46,691 nt of DNA. It comes from Sphingomonas sp. PR090111-T3T-6A. GTDB taxonomy: Bacteria > Pseudomonadota > Alphaproteobacteria > Sphingomonadales > Sphingomonadaceae. The stretch's first letter is position 1. Each line of letters opens with the position of its first letter. Under the pieces are notes generated by a model. That model was not told the DNA's origin. It was given only the letters and a program-made list of their open reading frames with translations, and did no database searches. Position numbers and translations under genes: made by a program. Positions 33,131 to 40,367 of this stretch are shown here, in pieces. The stretch lies in the NCBI RefSeq assembly GCF_000383095.1, contig NZ_AORL01000024.1, forward strand, positions 1 through 46,691. Reading direction: 5' to 3'.

Positions 33131-34638
33131 GCCCGGCCCCAGAGCCGCTCATAGGGGCGGCCGGACAGGTCCTCCACGATCTCCCGCGCCTCGGGGGACG
33201 TGGGGGTGCGGGCGCCTGTCTTGAGATGCTCGATCTCGGCCATCAGCACGCCGTGCGTGCGGCTGTCGAGGCGGAAGCGGAAGGAGACGGCGATCCCCGC
33301 CGCGAGAACCGCCAGCGTGCCGGCCGCCAGCACCCACGCCAGCACATGGATCGCGCCCGCACTCTGCACCGCGGCCTTGGACTGGAACCCGCCCGCCTCC
33401 ATGACGAGGCCCACGCCCGCCACCGCCGCCGCCTGCGCGGCCTTGCGGATGAAGGTCATGACGCCGGCGAAGCTGCCCTCGCGGCGCTTGCCGGTCATGA
33501 TCTCGTCGACATCGGCCATGTAGTTGTAGGTCGCCCACGGGATGTAGTTGAGCGCGCCCCGCCCGAGCCCCGCCAGCGCGATGGGGATGTAGAGCGTCCA
33601 GCTCGCGCCGGTCTCCCCGCCCCACCACAGGCCGATCAGCGCCACCACGCCCGCGGCGAAGCTCAGCGCCGCCAGCCGGTACGCGCGGGCAGGCGAACTC
33701 CTGAGCGCCATGTTGATCGCAAGGAACACCGCGACAAGCTGCACGATGTAGAGCGTGCCGAGCAGCCCCGAGGCGATCGCCGTCGTCCCCGCCAGCGCGA
33801 AGATCACGAAGAAGGTGAAAGCGGCGTTGAAAATATCCTGGCTGATATAGCCGCCCAGATACATGCCGAGATGCAGCCGGAACGCCCGCACCCGCATCGT
33901 CGAGAACAGGTTGCGATAGAGCGCCGTGAAGGCGCTGCCGACACCACCCTCGCCTTTCCGGCCCTCCAGCGCGCTCGCCGGGAGATGGCGCTCCCAGCTG
34001 AAAGCATAGAGGAACCCCGCCGTGCCCATGAACAGCACGGCGAAGATCACGCCCATGTAGAAGAAGGTCTGCGGGCTGTCCTTGCCCAGCCAGTTGATCA
34101 GCCACAGCGGCATGAACCCGGCAAGGATCGCCGACACCTGCCCGAACAGGATGCGATAGCCCGCGAACTTCGCCTTGGTGGCATAGTCGGTCGACATCTC
34201 GGCGGCGAGCGTCTCGAACGGGATGATCTCCATCGCGTAGACCATCTCGAACAGCACATAGGTGACGAGATAATAGAGGAAGCCCTGCCCCGGCAGCCAC
34301 ATCAGCGCGAAAGAGGGCAGCAGCGGGATCGCCGCGAGGATGAAGAAGCGCCGCCGCCCGAACCGTCGCCCGAGCCAGTGCCCGCCGAACCGATCCGAGA
34401 TATGGCCGATGAGCGGCGAGGTGAACGCATCGAGGATGCGCGCCACCGCGAAGATCGTCGCCGCCTGCCCGGCCGATAATCCGCAGAACTTGGTGTAGAA
34501 GATCAGCACCCAGCCCGACACGATCGCCATCGAGCCGGCGCCGAGGAAATCGTTCGACCCGTAGGCGATGAAGTTGATCAGCCCCACCGCCCTCGCGGGC
34601 GGGGCTTTCTCTGCGGCGATCGGGCGGGTGTCGGTCAT
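33127..34638 (-). CDS. MFS/GPH-type sugar:cation symporter
   Basis: 503 residues. Many hydrophobic segments and the GPH-like motifs SNDFLGAGSMAIVSGWVLIFY, ARILDAFTSPLIGHISDR and FGRRRFFI in the first half point to a glycoside-pentoside-hexuronide symporter in the inner membrane. In this locus the probable cargo is pectin-derived oligosaccharides or (unsaturated) uronates. The ATG overlaps the GH105 stop by one base (TGATG), so it is translationally coupled as the last gene of the minus-strand operon. A longer frame running back into GH105 is rejected. Confidence 0.88.
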   Translation of the reverse strand: MTDTRPIAAEKAPPARAVGLINFIAYGSNDFLGAGSMAIVSGWVLIFYTKFCGLSAGQAATIFAVARILDAFTSPLIGHISDRFGGHWLGRRFGRRRFFILAAIPLLPSFALMWLPGQGFLYYLVTYVLFEMVYAMEIIPFETLAAEMSTDYATKAKFAGYRILFGQVSAILAGFMPLWLINWLGKDSPQTFFYMGVIFAVLFMGTAGFLYAFSWERHLPASALEGRKGEGGVGSAFTALYRNLFSTMRVRAFRLHLGMYLGGYISQDIFNAAFTFFVIFALAGTTAIASGLLGTLYIVQLVAVFLAINMALRSSPARAYRLAALSFAAGVVALIGLWWGGETGASWTLYIPIALAGLGRGALNYIPWATYNYMADVDEIMTGKRREGSFAGVMTFIRKAAQAAAVAGVGLVMEAGGFQSKAAVQSAGAIHVLAWVLAAGTLAVLAAGIAVSFRFRLDSRTHGVLMAEIEHLKTGARTPTSPEAREIVEDLSGRPYERLWGRA

Positions 34639-35750
34639 CAGATGTAGGTGCGCAGGAATTCGCCGAGCGCGCAGATGGCAAGGCTCTGGCCGTAGGGCAT
34701 CGAGGTCAGCGGGATGTCCTTGTAGAACTGCATCGTGTCGCCCATCGCCGTGCCGAACGACACCTGCTGAAGCTCGCCCGTCTCGTCGATATTGGCAAGC
34801 ACCCCGCGGATCGCCTTGAGGCCGACCGGGAGATAGTCGGCCGGAAGATAGCCCTTCCGCACCCCCTTCAGGATACCGTAGGCGAAGCCCGCCGTGGCGG
34901 ACGCCTCCAGATAGCTGGTCGGGTCCACCACCAGCGTGTGCCACAGGCCGCTTTCATCCTGCGTCTCCGCCAGCGTCTTCACCTGGGCGGCGAGCGTGTC
35001 GATCAGGAAGGTACGTAGCGCATCGCCCTCGGGAAGATCGAGCATCTCGATGATCTCGGGGATGGCGATCGTCACCCAGCAATTGCCGCGCGCCCACAGC
35101 GCTCCGGCGAAATTGTGCCGGCCCTCGAACGTCCAGCCATGATACCAGAGGCCCGTCTTGCGATCGGCCAGATATTTGATGTGGACGAGGAACTGGCGCT
35201 TGGCCTCCTCGACATAATGCGGGCGATCGAGCAGCAGCCCGATCTTGGCGAGCGGCAGGACCGACATCATCAGCGTGTCGTCCCACATCTCCTGCGGGTT
35301 CTCGTCGTTGAAGACGATGTGCTGGAAGCCGCCCTCCTCGGTCTTGGGGAGGCCGTCAGGCGCCATCAGCCATTCCGCCCATGTGTCGAGATAGGGGATG
35401 TAGCTGATGTCTCCGGTCCGCTCGTAAAGGTAAGCGAGCGTCAGGAAGGGCGCCATGGTGTTGATGTTCTTGGTCGGCGTGCCGGCCGCAAAACGGTCGC
35501 GGAACCAGTCGATCATCACCTGGAAGGCGGTCTGGTCGCCGGTCTGCTCGTAGAAGCGGTAGAGGCCGAACAGGCCGACGCCGTGGGTCCATTCCCAGTC
35601 GTTCCAGCCCTTGGTGTCGATGACGCGGCCGTCATCGAGCCGGAGGAGGAACTCGCCCGTCTCGTCCTTGATGTTGACGAGATTGTCGATGAGCTTGGCG
35701 ATGGCGTCCAGCACGTCCTGTCGGGGAACGTCGTGGGTAAGGGCGGCCAT
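34638..35750 (-). CDS. Unsaturated rhamnogalacturonyl hydrolase (GH105-like)
   Basis: 370 residues from ATG 35750 with AGAGGA upstream. The alpha/alpha-barrel protein carries TKGWNDWEWTHGVGLFGLYRF near the N-terminus (seen in parts) and QEMWDDTLMMSVLPLAK, where the Asp pair (about 156-157) matches the catalytic Asp of YteR/YesR. WTFEGRHNFAGALWARGNCW follows (in parts). GH105 hydrates the double bond of delta-4,5-GalA-Rha and releases an unsaturated uronate (DKI) plus rhamnose. There is no signal peptide, so it acts in the cytosol on imported disaccharide. It lies between the rhamnose mutarotase and transporter genes, which fits. GH88 is the nearest alternative family. Confidence 0.88.
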   Translation of the reverse strand: MAALTHDVPRQDVLDAIAKLIDNLVNIKDETGEFLLRLDDGRVIDTKGWNDWEWTHGVGLFGLYRFYEQTGDQTAFQVMIDWFRDRFAAGTPTKNINTMAPFLTLAYLYERTGDISYIPYLDTWAEWLMAPDGLPKTEEGGFQHIVFNDENPQEMWDDTLMMSVLPLAKIGLLLDRPHYVEEAKRQFLVHIKYLADRKTGLWYHGWTFEGRHNFAGALWARGNCWVTIAIPEIIEMLDLPEGDALRTFLIDTLAAQVKTLAETQDESGLWHTLVVDPTSYLEASATAGFAYGILKGVRKGYLPADYLPVGLKAIRGVLANIDETGELQQVSFGTAMGDTMQFYKDIPLTSMPYGQSLAICALGEFLRTYI

Positions 35751-35770
35751 GGGGAACGATCCTCTTGGGT

Positions 35771-36085
35771 TTAAGCGAGATAAAACAGGGGGGTGAGCGG
35801 CCATTCGCGCGGACGGTTGCCGGGCTCGACCTCCATCAGGGGCGCCATATGGTCCCACCAGCGCTTCATGATCGGATGGTCGGGCAGGCTGTCGCGGCGG
35901 TTGTCGTCGGCAAGGTCGAGCACGGCGAACAGCGCCAGCGTCTCCTCGTCGAGGAAGATCGAATAGTTGCTGATCCCGGCGTCGCGGAGCAGCTCCGCCA
36001 GCTCGGGCCAGATCGCGTCGTGGCGGCGGCGATATTCCTCCACATGGCCGGGCTTGAGCTGCATTCGGAAAGCGTGACGGGTCAT
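35771..36085 (-). CDS. rhaM: L-rhamnose mutarotase
   Basis: 104 residues, the exact family size. It interconverts alpha and beta anomers of L-rhamnose. His22 in the segment EEYRRRHDAIWPEL matches the catalytic His of the E. coli enzyme. SIFLDEETLALFAVLD and the tail MKRWWDHMAPLMEV with PREWPL are typical. Its ATG overlaps the GH28 stop by four bases (ATGA), and GH105 starts 20 bases later. Its presence shows that the operon frees rhamnose, so the glycan is rhamnogalacturonan rather than plain homogalacturonan. Confidence 0.93.
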   Translation of the reverse strand: MTRHAFRMQLKPGHVEEYRRRHDAIWPELAELLRDAGISNYSIFLDEETLALFAVLDLADDNRRDSLPDHPIMKRWWDHMAPLMEVEPGNRPREWPLTPLFYLA

Positions 36086-37623
36086 GATACGCGGCCCTTT
36101 TGGTCGATACGGTTATGCCAGAGCGGGGTGTCGGCGACGGCGATGCGCTCCGCGTCCTCGGTCATCACCGGGGGGCGGGCGTCGGGCGTGGCGGTGGTCA
36201 TCTCCAGCCCCCGGATGCGGATGTCGCGCGCGTGGCGCATCCACAGGCCCCAGGCCGGCAGCGTGCCGAACATGGAGGGCTCGGGATAGGCGTCGACCAC
36301 CTCCGCCGGGCGCAACGCCGCGTCCGCCGCCGTGCCGCCACCCGCGAAACCGAGATGGATGCGCTCCAGGCTGACGTCCGCGACCGGGTGGCCGGGGAGC
36401 CCGGCGAGGATCGCGGGGTAGCGATGGTCGATGCCGGTCGCGTCAATGTCGGAGAGGCGGACGCCCGCCGTGCTGCCGATGCCGGTGCCCTCCGGCCCAC
36501 GCCTGCGGTCGCCGATGCGCACGAAGATCGGCGCGGTGGTAATGTCGCGCATCACGATGTCGCGGACAGTCACGTCGCGCATGGCGCCGCCGTCCACCGT
36601 CTCCAGCGCGAGGCCGCGGCAATGCTCGAAACGGCAGCGCTCGATGAGGATCTGGGAGTATCCGCCATTGCTCTCGGTGCCGAGCTTGATGCGGCCGGTC
36701 GGGCGGTCGCGATCCGGGGCGAGCGCCTGCGTGGTGCCGCGCGTGCCGTCGAGCATGGTGCCGATGTCGTAGCCCGACACGGTGCAGTCGCTGATGACGA
36801 CATCCTGAGACGGCTTGAGATGGCCGAGGGCGAGGCTGCTCTTCACGACGATCGCGTCGTCGTTGGGCGAGTTGACGCGACAGCCGCGCACGCGCGCACC
36901 CGTCACGCAGTCGAGGTCGATGCCGTCGCGCTGGGTGTCGATGCGGAGGTCATCGATCTCGATCCCCGCGGTGCCGGTGGCGAGGATCGCCATGTGCCCG
37001 CCGCGCAGGATCGTGAAGCCGGAGAGCCGGACGCGGCCACCGCCCCGGAGCGAGATGGCCTTGTTGCCCTGCCCGTTCATCGCGGCGGCGTCGGGTTCGA
37101 GCCTCGTGATGGCGTGGTCGTCCATGCCCTTCATCGAGAGCGGGCGTTCGCCGGTGGTCTTGTGCCAGCGCGCGCCGGGGCCGTTGCGGGTGAGGCCGCG
37201 CCCGTCGATCAGGCCGGGGCCGCTGATCGACACGCGCTCGACGCCATCGCCCCAGAACAGGCTGTTCGCCCAATGGCTGTGGCCGAAATCCTGATAGAGG
37301 ATATCGCCGCGATCCTCGGGCAGGTCGTAGCGGCCTTGATGACGCGCAGGGTCGGCGGCCTCGATCACCGCACCGGGCTCGAAGACCAGCGCCACATTGC
37401 TGCGCAACCGGACTGAGAAGCAGAGATAGCGACCCTTCGGGATGACGACCGTGCCGCCCCCCGCCCGCGCCGCCTCGACGATGGCGCGGTTGAAGGCATC
37501 GGTGTCGAGCGTCACGCCGTCGCCGCGCGCGCCGAGCGCCCGGACATCGAGCGGTGCCGCCGCGCGGGCGGCGAAGGGCAGCATCGCCACCGCGCCCGTG
37601 AGGAGAAGATCGCGCCGGGTCAT
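36082..37623 (-). CDS. Secreted glycoside hydrolase family 28 enzyme (polygalacturonase / rhamnogalacturonan hydrolase)
   Basis: 513 residues with a Tat-like leader (MTRRDLLLTGAVAMLPFAA). The right-handed beta-helix begins LDVRALGARGDGVTLDTDAFN. Catalytic elements: QRDGIDLD, SPNDDAIVVKSS (about 250-260), and GRIKLGTESNGG (about 309) holding the RIK substrate-binding motif. GH28 enzymes hydrolyse galacturonide bonds in homogalacturonan, xylogalacturonan or RG-I; the neighbours favour an exo-acting enzyme on RG-I oligosaccharides. ATG at 37623 lies 2 bases after the acetylesterase stop, and the stop overlaps rhaM. Longer frames to 37797 run into the esterase gene. Confidence 0.9.
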   Translation of the reverse strand: MTRRDLLLTGAVAMLPFAARAAAPLDVRALGARGDGVTLDTDAFNRAIVEAARAGGGTVVIPKGRYLCFSVRLRSNVALVFEPGAVIEAADPARHQGRYDLPEDRGDILYQDFGHSHWANSLFWGDGVERVSISGPGLIDGRGLTRNGPGARWHKTTGERPLSMKGMDDHAITRLEPDAAAMNGQGNKAISLRGGGRVRLSGFTILRGGHMAILATGTAGIEIDDLRIDTQRDGIDLDCVTGARVRGCRVNSPNDDAIVVKSSLALGHLKPSQDVVISDCTVSGYDIGTMLDGTRGTTQALAPDRDRPTGRIKLGTESNGGYSQILIERCRFEHCRGLALETVDGGAMRDVTVRDIVMRDITTAPIFVRIGDRRRGPEGTGIGSTAGVRLSDIDATGIDHRYPAILAGLPGHPVADVSLERIHLGFAGGGTAADAALRPAEVVDAYPEPSMFGTLPAWGLWMRHARDIRIRGLEMTTATPDARPPVMTEDAERIAVADTPLWHNRIDQKGRVS

Positions 37624-37625
37624 GC

Positions 37626-38864
37626 TCAGTTCCCCGCCGGGCGCGCGTTGCTGCGCGCGATGCTCTCGGGGATGTGGATTTGTTCGGGCAGAGGCGGCTT
37701 CGCCGGATCGAAGCGCACCGCGCCCGGCGCGATGTGCGCGGCCAGCGACGGCTCGACCTTCGCAAGCTGCTCCGCGACCGCGTTGGCGAGCAGCCATGCG
37801 CCGTAATTATCGTTGTGCGTCTTGTCCCTGCCGCCGTCGTTGAAGGCGAGCGGGGCGCGCTCCGGCCCCAGCGCCTCGTAGATCGCGCGGCTGGCGGCGT
37901 TGAGATCGATCAGCGCGACATGCTCGTCGGCCGCCACCTTGCGCATCGCGGCAACATAGTCGTCCAGCGTGCCGACCAGCTTGCCGTCCGCGCCGAAGTT
38001 GCGCCGCTCGGGCGGCGTCACCAGCACGGGCGTGATCCCGCGCCTGCGAGCCTCGGCGATATAGGCCTTCAGATAGGCCGGATAAGTGTGGACCGGATCA
38101 GTAAAGGTCTGCGGCCACTGCGTCTTCTGGTCGTTGTGGCCGAACTGGATCAGCAGCCAGTCGCCCTGCTTCGCCTGCGACAGCAGCTTGTCGAGCCTGA
38201 GCGCCGTCAGAAACGACTTCAGCGTCTCGCCCGACCAAGCGTGGTTCGCCACCGCCACCTTGTCGTCGAGCAGCGCGGGCAGCATCTGGCCCCAGCTCGC
38301 GGCGGGTTCGCTCGGCTGGTCGGTGACGGTGGAGTCGCCGGCGAGGAAGATCGTCGGCGCGGTGGCAGGCTCGATCGTCACCGTCTTCACATGGGGTTGC
38401 CCGAGGAACTCCAGCGTCAGCCGGTCGTCCCAGTCGGGCGCCTTCGCCTCGGCCTCGCCGATCCGGACATGATCGCCACCGGGCGCATTCAGCGGCGGCG
38501 GGGCGAGCGCAGGCGTGCGCACCGCGACGAGGAAGCTCCGCGTGACGCTCTCGCCGGGCTTCGCCACGACATCGAGCAACATCAGGCGGCGGCTCTCCGC
38601 CTTGACGGTGGTGCGGCCGGCTCCGAACGTGACGGTGACGCGGTACAGCCCCTCGGGCACCACCGCCGACAACAGCAGTGCGTCGGCGCGACTTCCCGGC
38701 TCATAGCCGACACCGCCCGCACGGTAGGGCTGGCCCGCCGGCACCGGCGTGAAACCCTGCTTCGCCGCCGATCCATCCAGCGACAGCCGCCACAGCGGCT
38801 CGGCCAGCGCGGGTGTAGCGTGCATCAGGCCCCCCGCGAGCGCGATCAGGGCGAGGCGCTTCAG
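37626..38864 (-). CDS. Rhamnogalacturonan acetylesterase (CE12-like, SGNH), with N-terminal domain
   Basis: 412 residues. An N-terminal beta-rich region of about 150 residues precedes an SGNH esterase: FLAGDSTVTD (Ser near 176), WLLIQFGHNDQ (about 240) and DKTHNDNYGA (about 350, Asp-His pair). CE12 enzymes remove acetyl groups from GalA in RG-I. The start seems to be CTG 38864: AGGAGG lies 6 bases upstream and translation from it gives a proper signal peptide (LKRLALIALAGG, ending ALAEP). The first ATG in frame, 20 codons on, would destroy that signal. First gene of the minus-strand operon RGAE-GH28-rhaM-GH105-MFS. Confidence 0.88.
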   Translation of the reverse strand: MKRLALIALAGGLMHATPALAEPLWRLSLDGSAAKQGFTPVPAGQPYRAGGVGYEPGSRADALLLSAVVPEGLYRVTVTFGAGRTTVKAESRRLMLLDVVAKPGESVTRSFLVAVRTPALAPPPLNAPGGDHVRIGEAEAKAPDWDDRLTLEFLGQPHVKTVTIEPATAPTIFLAGDSTVTDQPSEPAASWGQMLPALLDDKVAVANHAWSGETLKSFLTALRLDKLLSQAKQGDWLLIQFGHNDQKTQWPQTFTDPVHTYPAYLKAYIAEARRRGITPVLVTPPERRNFGADGKLVGTLDDYVAAMRKVAADEHVALIDLNAASRAIYEALGPERAPLAFNDGGRDKTHNDNYGAWLLANAVAEQLAKVEPSLAAHIAPGAVRFDPAKPPLPEQIHIPESIARSNARPAGN

Positions 38865-38906
38865 GCCTTTCCTCCTGCGATCATTCGCGTTTAGGATCAG
38901 CGGCCT

Positions 38907-39566
38907 ATGACCAAGCTGCGCTTCGCCTTGCCTCTCCTGCTGCTCGCCGCGGCGGCTCCGCCCAAGGGCGACGACTTCCGCCACGGCCTCGGCCAATGGC
39001 GTATCGAGGCGGAGGCGCCCGCGAAGGTCAGCGCCAAGGGCGGCATCCTCGACATCGACAGCCCAAAGGGCATCTCGCTCTGGTATCGCCCGACGCTCAC
39101 CGGCCCAGTGCGGATCGAGTTCGACGCGCTCCCCGTCTCCGAGGGCGGCCCCGACGACGCCGTGAGCGACGTCAACGCCTTCTGGATGGCGCACGATGTC
39201 GGCACGGCCGATCCGCGCACCCCGCCGCACCCGCGCAGCGGCGCCTTCGCGCAATATGACGACCTGCTCACCTATTATGTCGGCATCGGCGGCAACCGGA
39301 ACACGAGCACGCGCTTCCGCCGCTACATCGGCAAGCCCGGCAACCGCCCGCTGCTGCCCGAGCATGACCGCAACGACGCCGCCGCGATGCTCCAGCCCAA
39401 TCGCTGGACGCATGTCGTGCTGATCGCGGACGGCCATCACATCGCGGTCGAGCGCGACGGCGCGACGCTGTTCACGCTGGAGGATCGGGAGCCCTACAGC
39501 GCCGGTCATTTCGCGCTGCGCACGACGAAGAGCCATCTGCGCATCCGCAACCTCACGATCCGCTAG
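38907..39566 (+). CDS. Secreted DUF6250 protein (jelly-roll, pectin-locus accessory)
   Basis: 219 residues with a signal peptide (MTKLRFALPLLLLAAAA). Conserved pieces of DUF6250: GPVRIEFDALPVSEGGPDD, VSDVNAFWMA, YDDLLTYYVGIGGNRNTSTR, RRYIGKPGNRPLLPEHD and a final PYSAGHFALRTTKSHLRI. The repeated Trp/Tyr-bearing strands suggest a concanavalin-like fold. Such domains are found near or joined to pectin-active enzymes; catalytic or binding action is not established. It is divergent from the CE12 operon (42 bases apart) and its 3' end overlaps that of the second CE12 gene by 14 bases. Confidence 0.8.
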   Translation: MTKLRFALPLLLLAAAAPPKGDDFRHGLGQWRIEAEAPAKVSAKGGILDIDSPKGISLWYRPTLTGPVRIEFDALPVSEGGPDDAVSDVNAFWMAHDVGTADPRTPPHPRSGAFAQYDDLLTYYVGIGGNRNTSTRFRRYIGKPGNRPLLPEHDRNDAAAMLQPNRWTHVVLIADGHHIAVERDGATLFTLEDREPYSAGHFALRTTKSHLRIRNLTIR

Positions 39567-40365
39567 CCGCGCATGCGGGGGAGCCGAGCGTCGTCACGGC
39601 CTCGGCATCCCCCGCCCGCACCGCACGCGCGACAGGCAGCGGGAGCGCCGCCAGGTCCTTCGCAACGATCGCGGCGGCGGCACGCGCGCCCAGCTCATTC
39701 AGGTGAGTGGTGTCATGATGCCCGTCGGGGAAGCGGGCGACATGATCTTCGGGCGCGTAGATCAGGAAATAACGTGTCGACGCCGCCTCGCCCTTAGCGT
39801 CGATGAAGGCGCGGAAATCGGCGTCGAGATCGATCAGCGGCGTGCCCGTCTCCGCCGCCACCGCGCGGACGGTGGCGGAGTAGGCGCCGTGCGTGTCCTT
39901 GGCGTGGCCATCCGCGAACTCGTGGCGCGCGATCGGGGTGACCAGCACCGGCTGCCCGCCCTTCGCCCGCACGTCAGAGACGAAGCGGGTGAGGTTGGTC
40001 TTGTACTCACCCTCCGGCTCGGTGTGCCGGTACATCTTGGTGCGATCCTCGTCGTTATGGCCGAACTGGATCAGCACCGTGTCGCCGGGCCTGAGCGTGG
40101 CGAGCAGGCCGTACCACAGCCCCTCATCCAGGAAGCTCCGCGTGCTGCGCCCGCCCCGCGCGAGGTTCATCACCGACACGCGCGGCGACAGGTTGCAGCC
40201 GAGGAACATGCCCCAGCCCATCTGGGGAAACTGATCGGACCTGTAGACCGCCGCCGTGGAATCGCTGGCGATCAGCACCCTTCCCGGCGCTGGAGCGGCA
40301 TGGGCGCCGCCGATGGCCATCGAGGCCATGGCGACGCCCAGCGTCCAGGGAAAACGAAAGGCCAT
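39553..40365 (-). CDS. Second rhamnogalacturonan acetylesterase (CE12-like, SGNH)
   Basis: 270 residues with a signal peptide (ending GGAHAA). SGNH blocks: RVLIASDSTAAVY with Ser36, ARGGRSTRSFLDEG, LIQFGHNDED with Asn104, and HHDTTHLNELG with Asp218 and His221. This is the compact CE12 form, lacking the N-terminal domain of the other esterase. It starts 2 bases after the TonB receptor stop on the same strand, so it is cotranscribed with the receptor and probably deacetylates oligosaccharides in the periplasm as they come through. The two esterases may differ in acetyl position; the sequence cannot say. Confidence 0.9.
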   Translation of the reverse strand: MAFRFPWTLGVAMASMAIGGAHAAPAPGRVLIASDSTAAVYRSDQFPQMGWGMFLGCNLSPRVSVMNLARGGRSTRSFLDEGLWYGLLATLRPGDTVLIQFGHNDEDRTKMYRHTEPEGEYKTNLTRFVSDVRAKGGQPVLVTPIARHEFADGHAKDTHGAYSATVRAVAAETGTPLIDLDADFRAFIDAKGEAASTRYFLIYAPEDHVARFPDGHHDTTHLNELGARAAAAIVAKDLAALPLPVARAVRAGDAEAVTTLGSPACAASGS

Positions 40366-40367
40366 CC

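Noticed and set aside
34639-34944. N-terminal extension of the transporter frame into the GH105 gene
   Set aside because: The extension has no membrane-protein character and GH105 is well supported; the ATG at 34638 is coupled to the GH105 stop.
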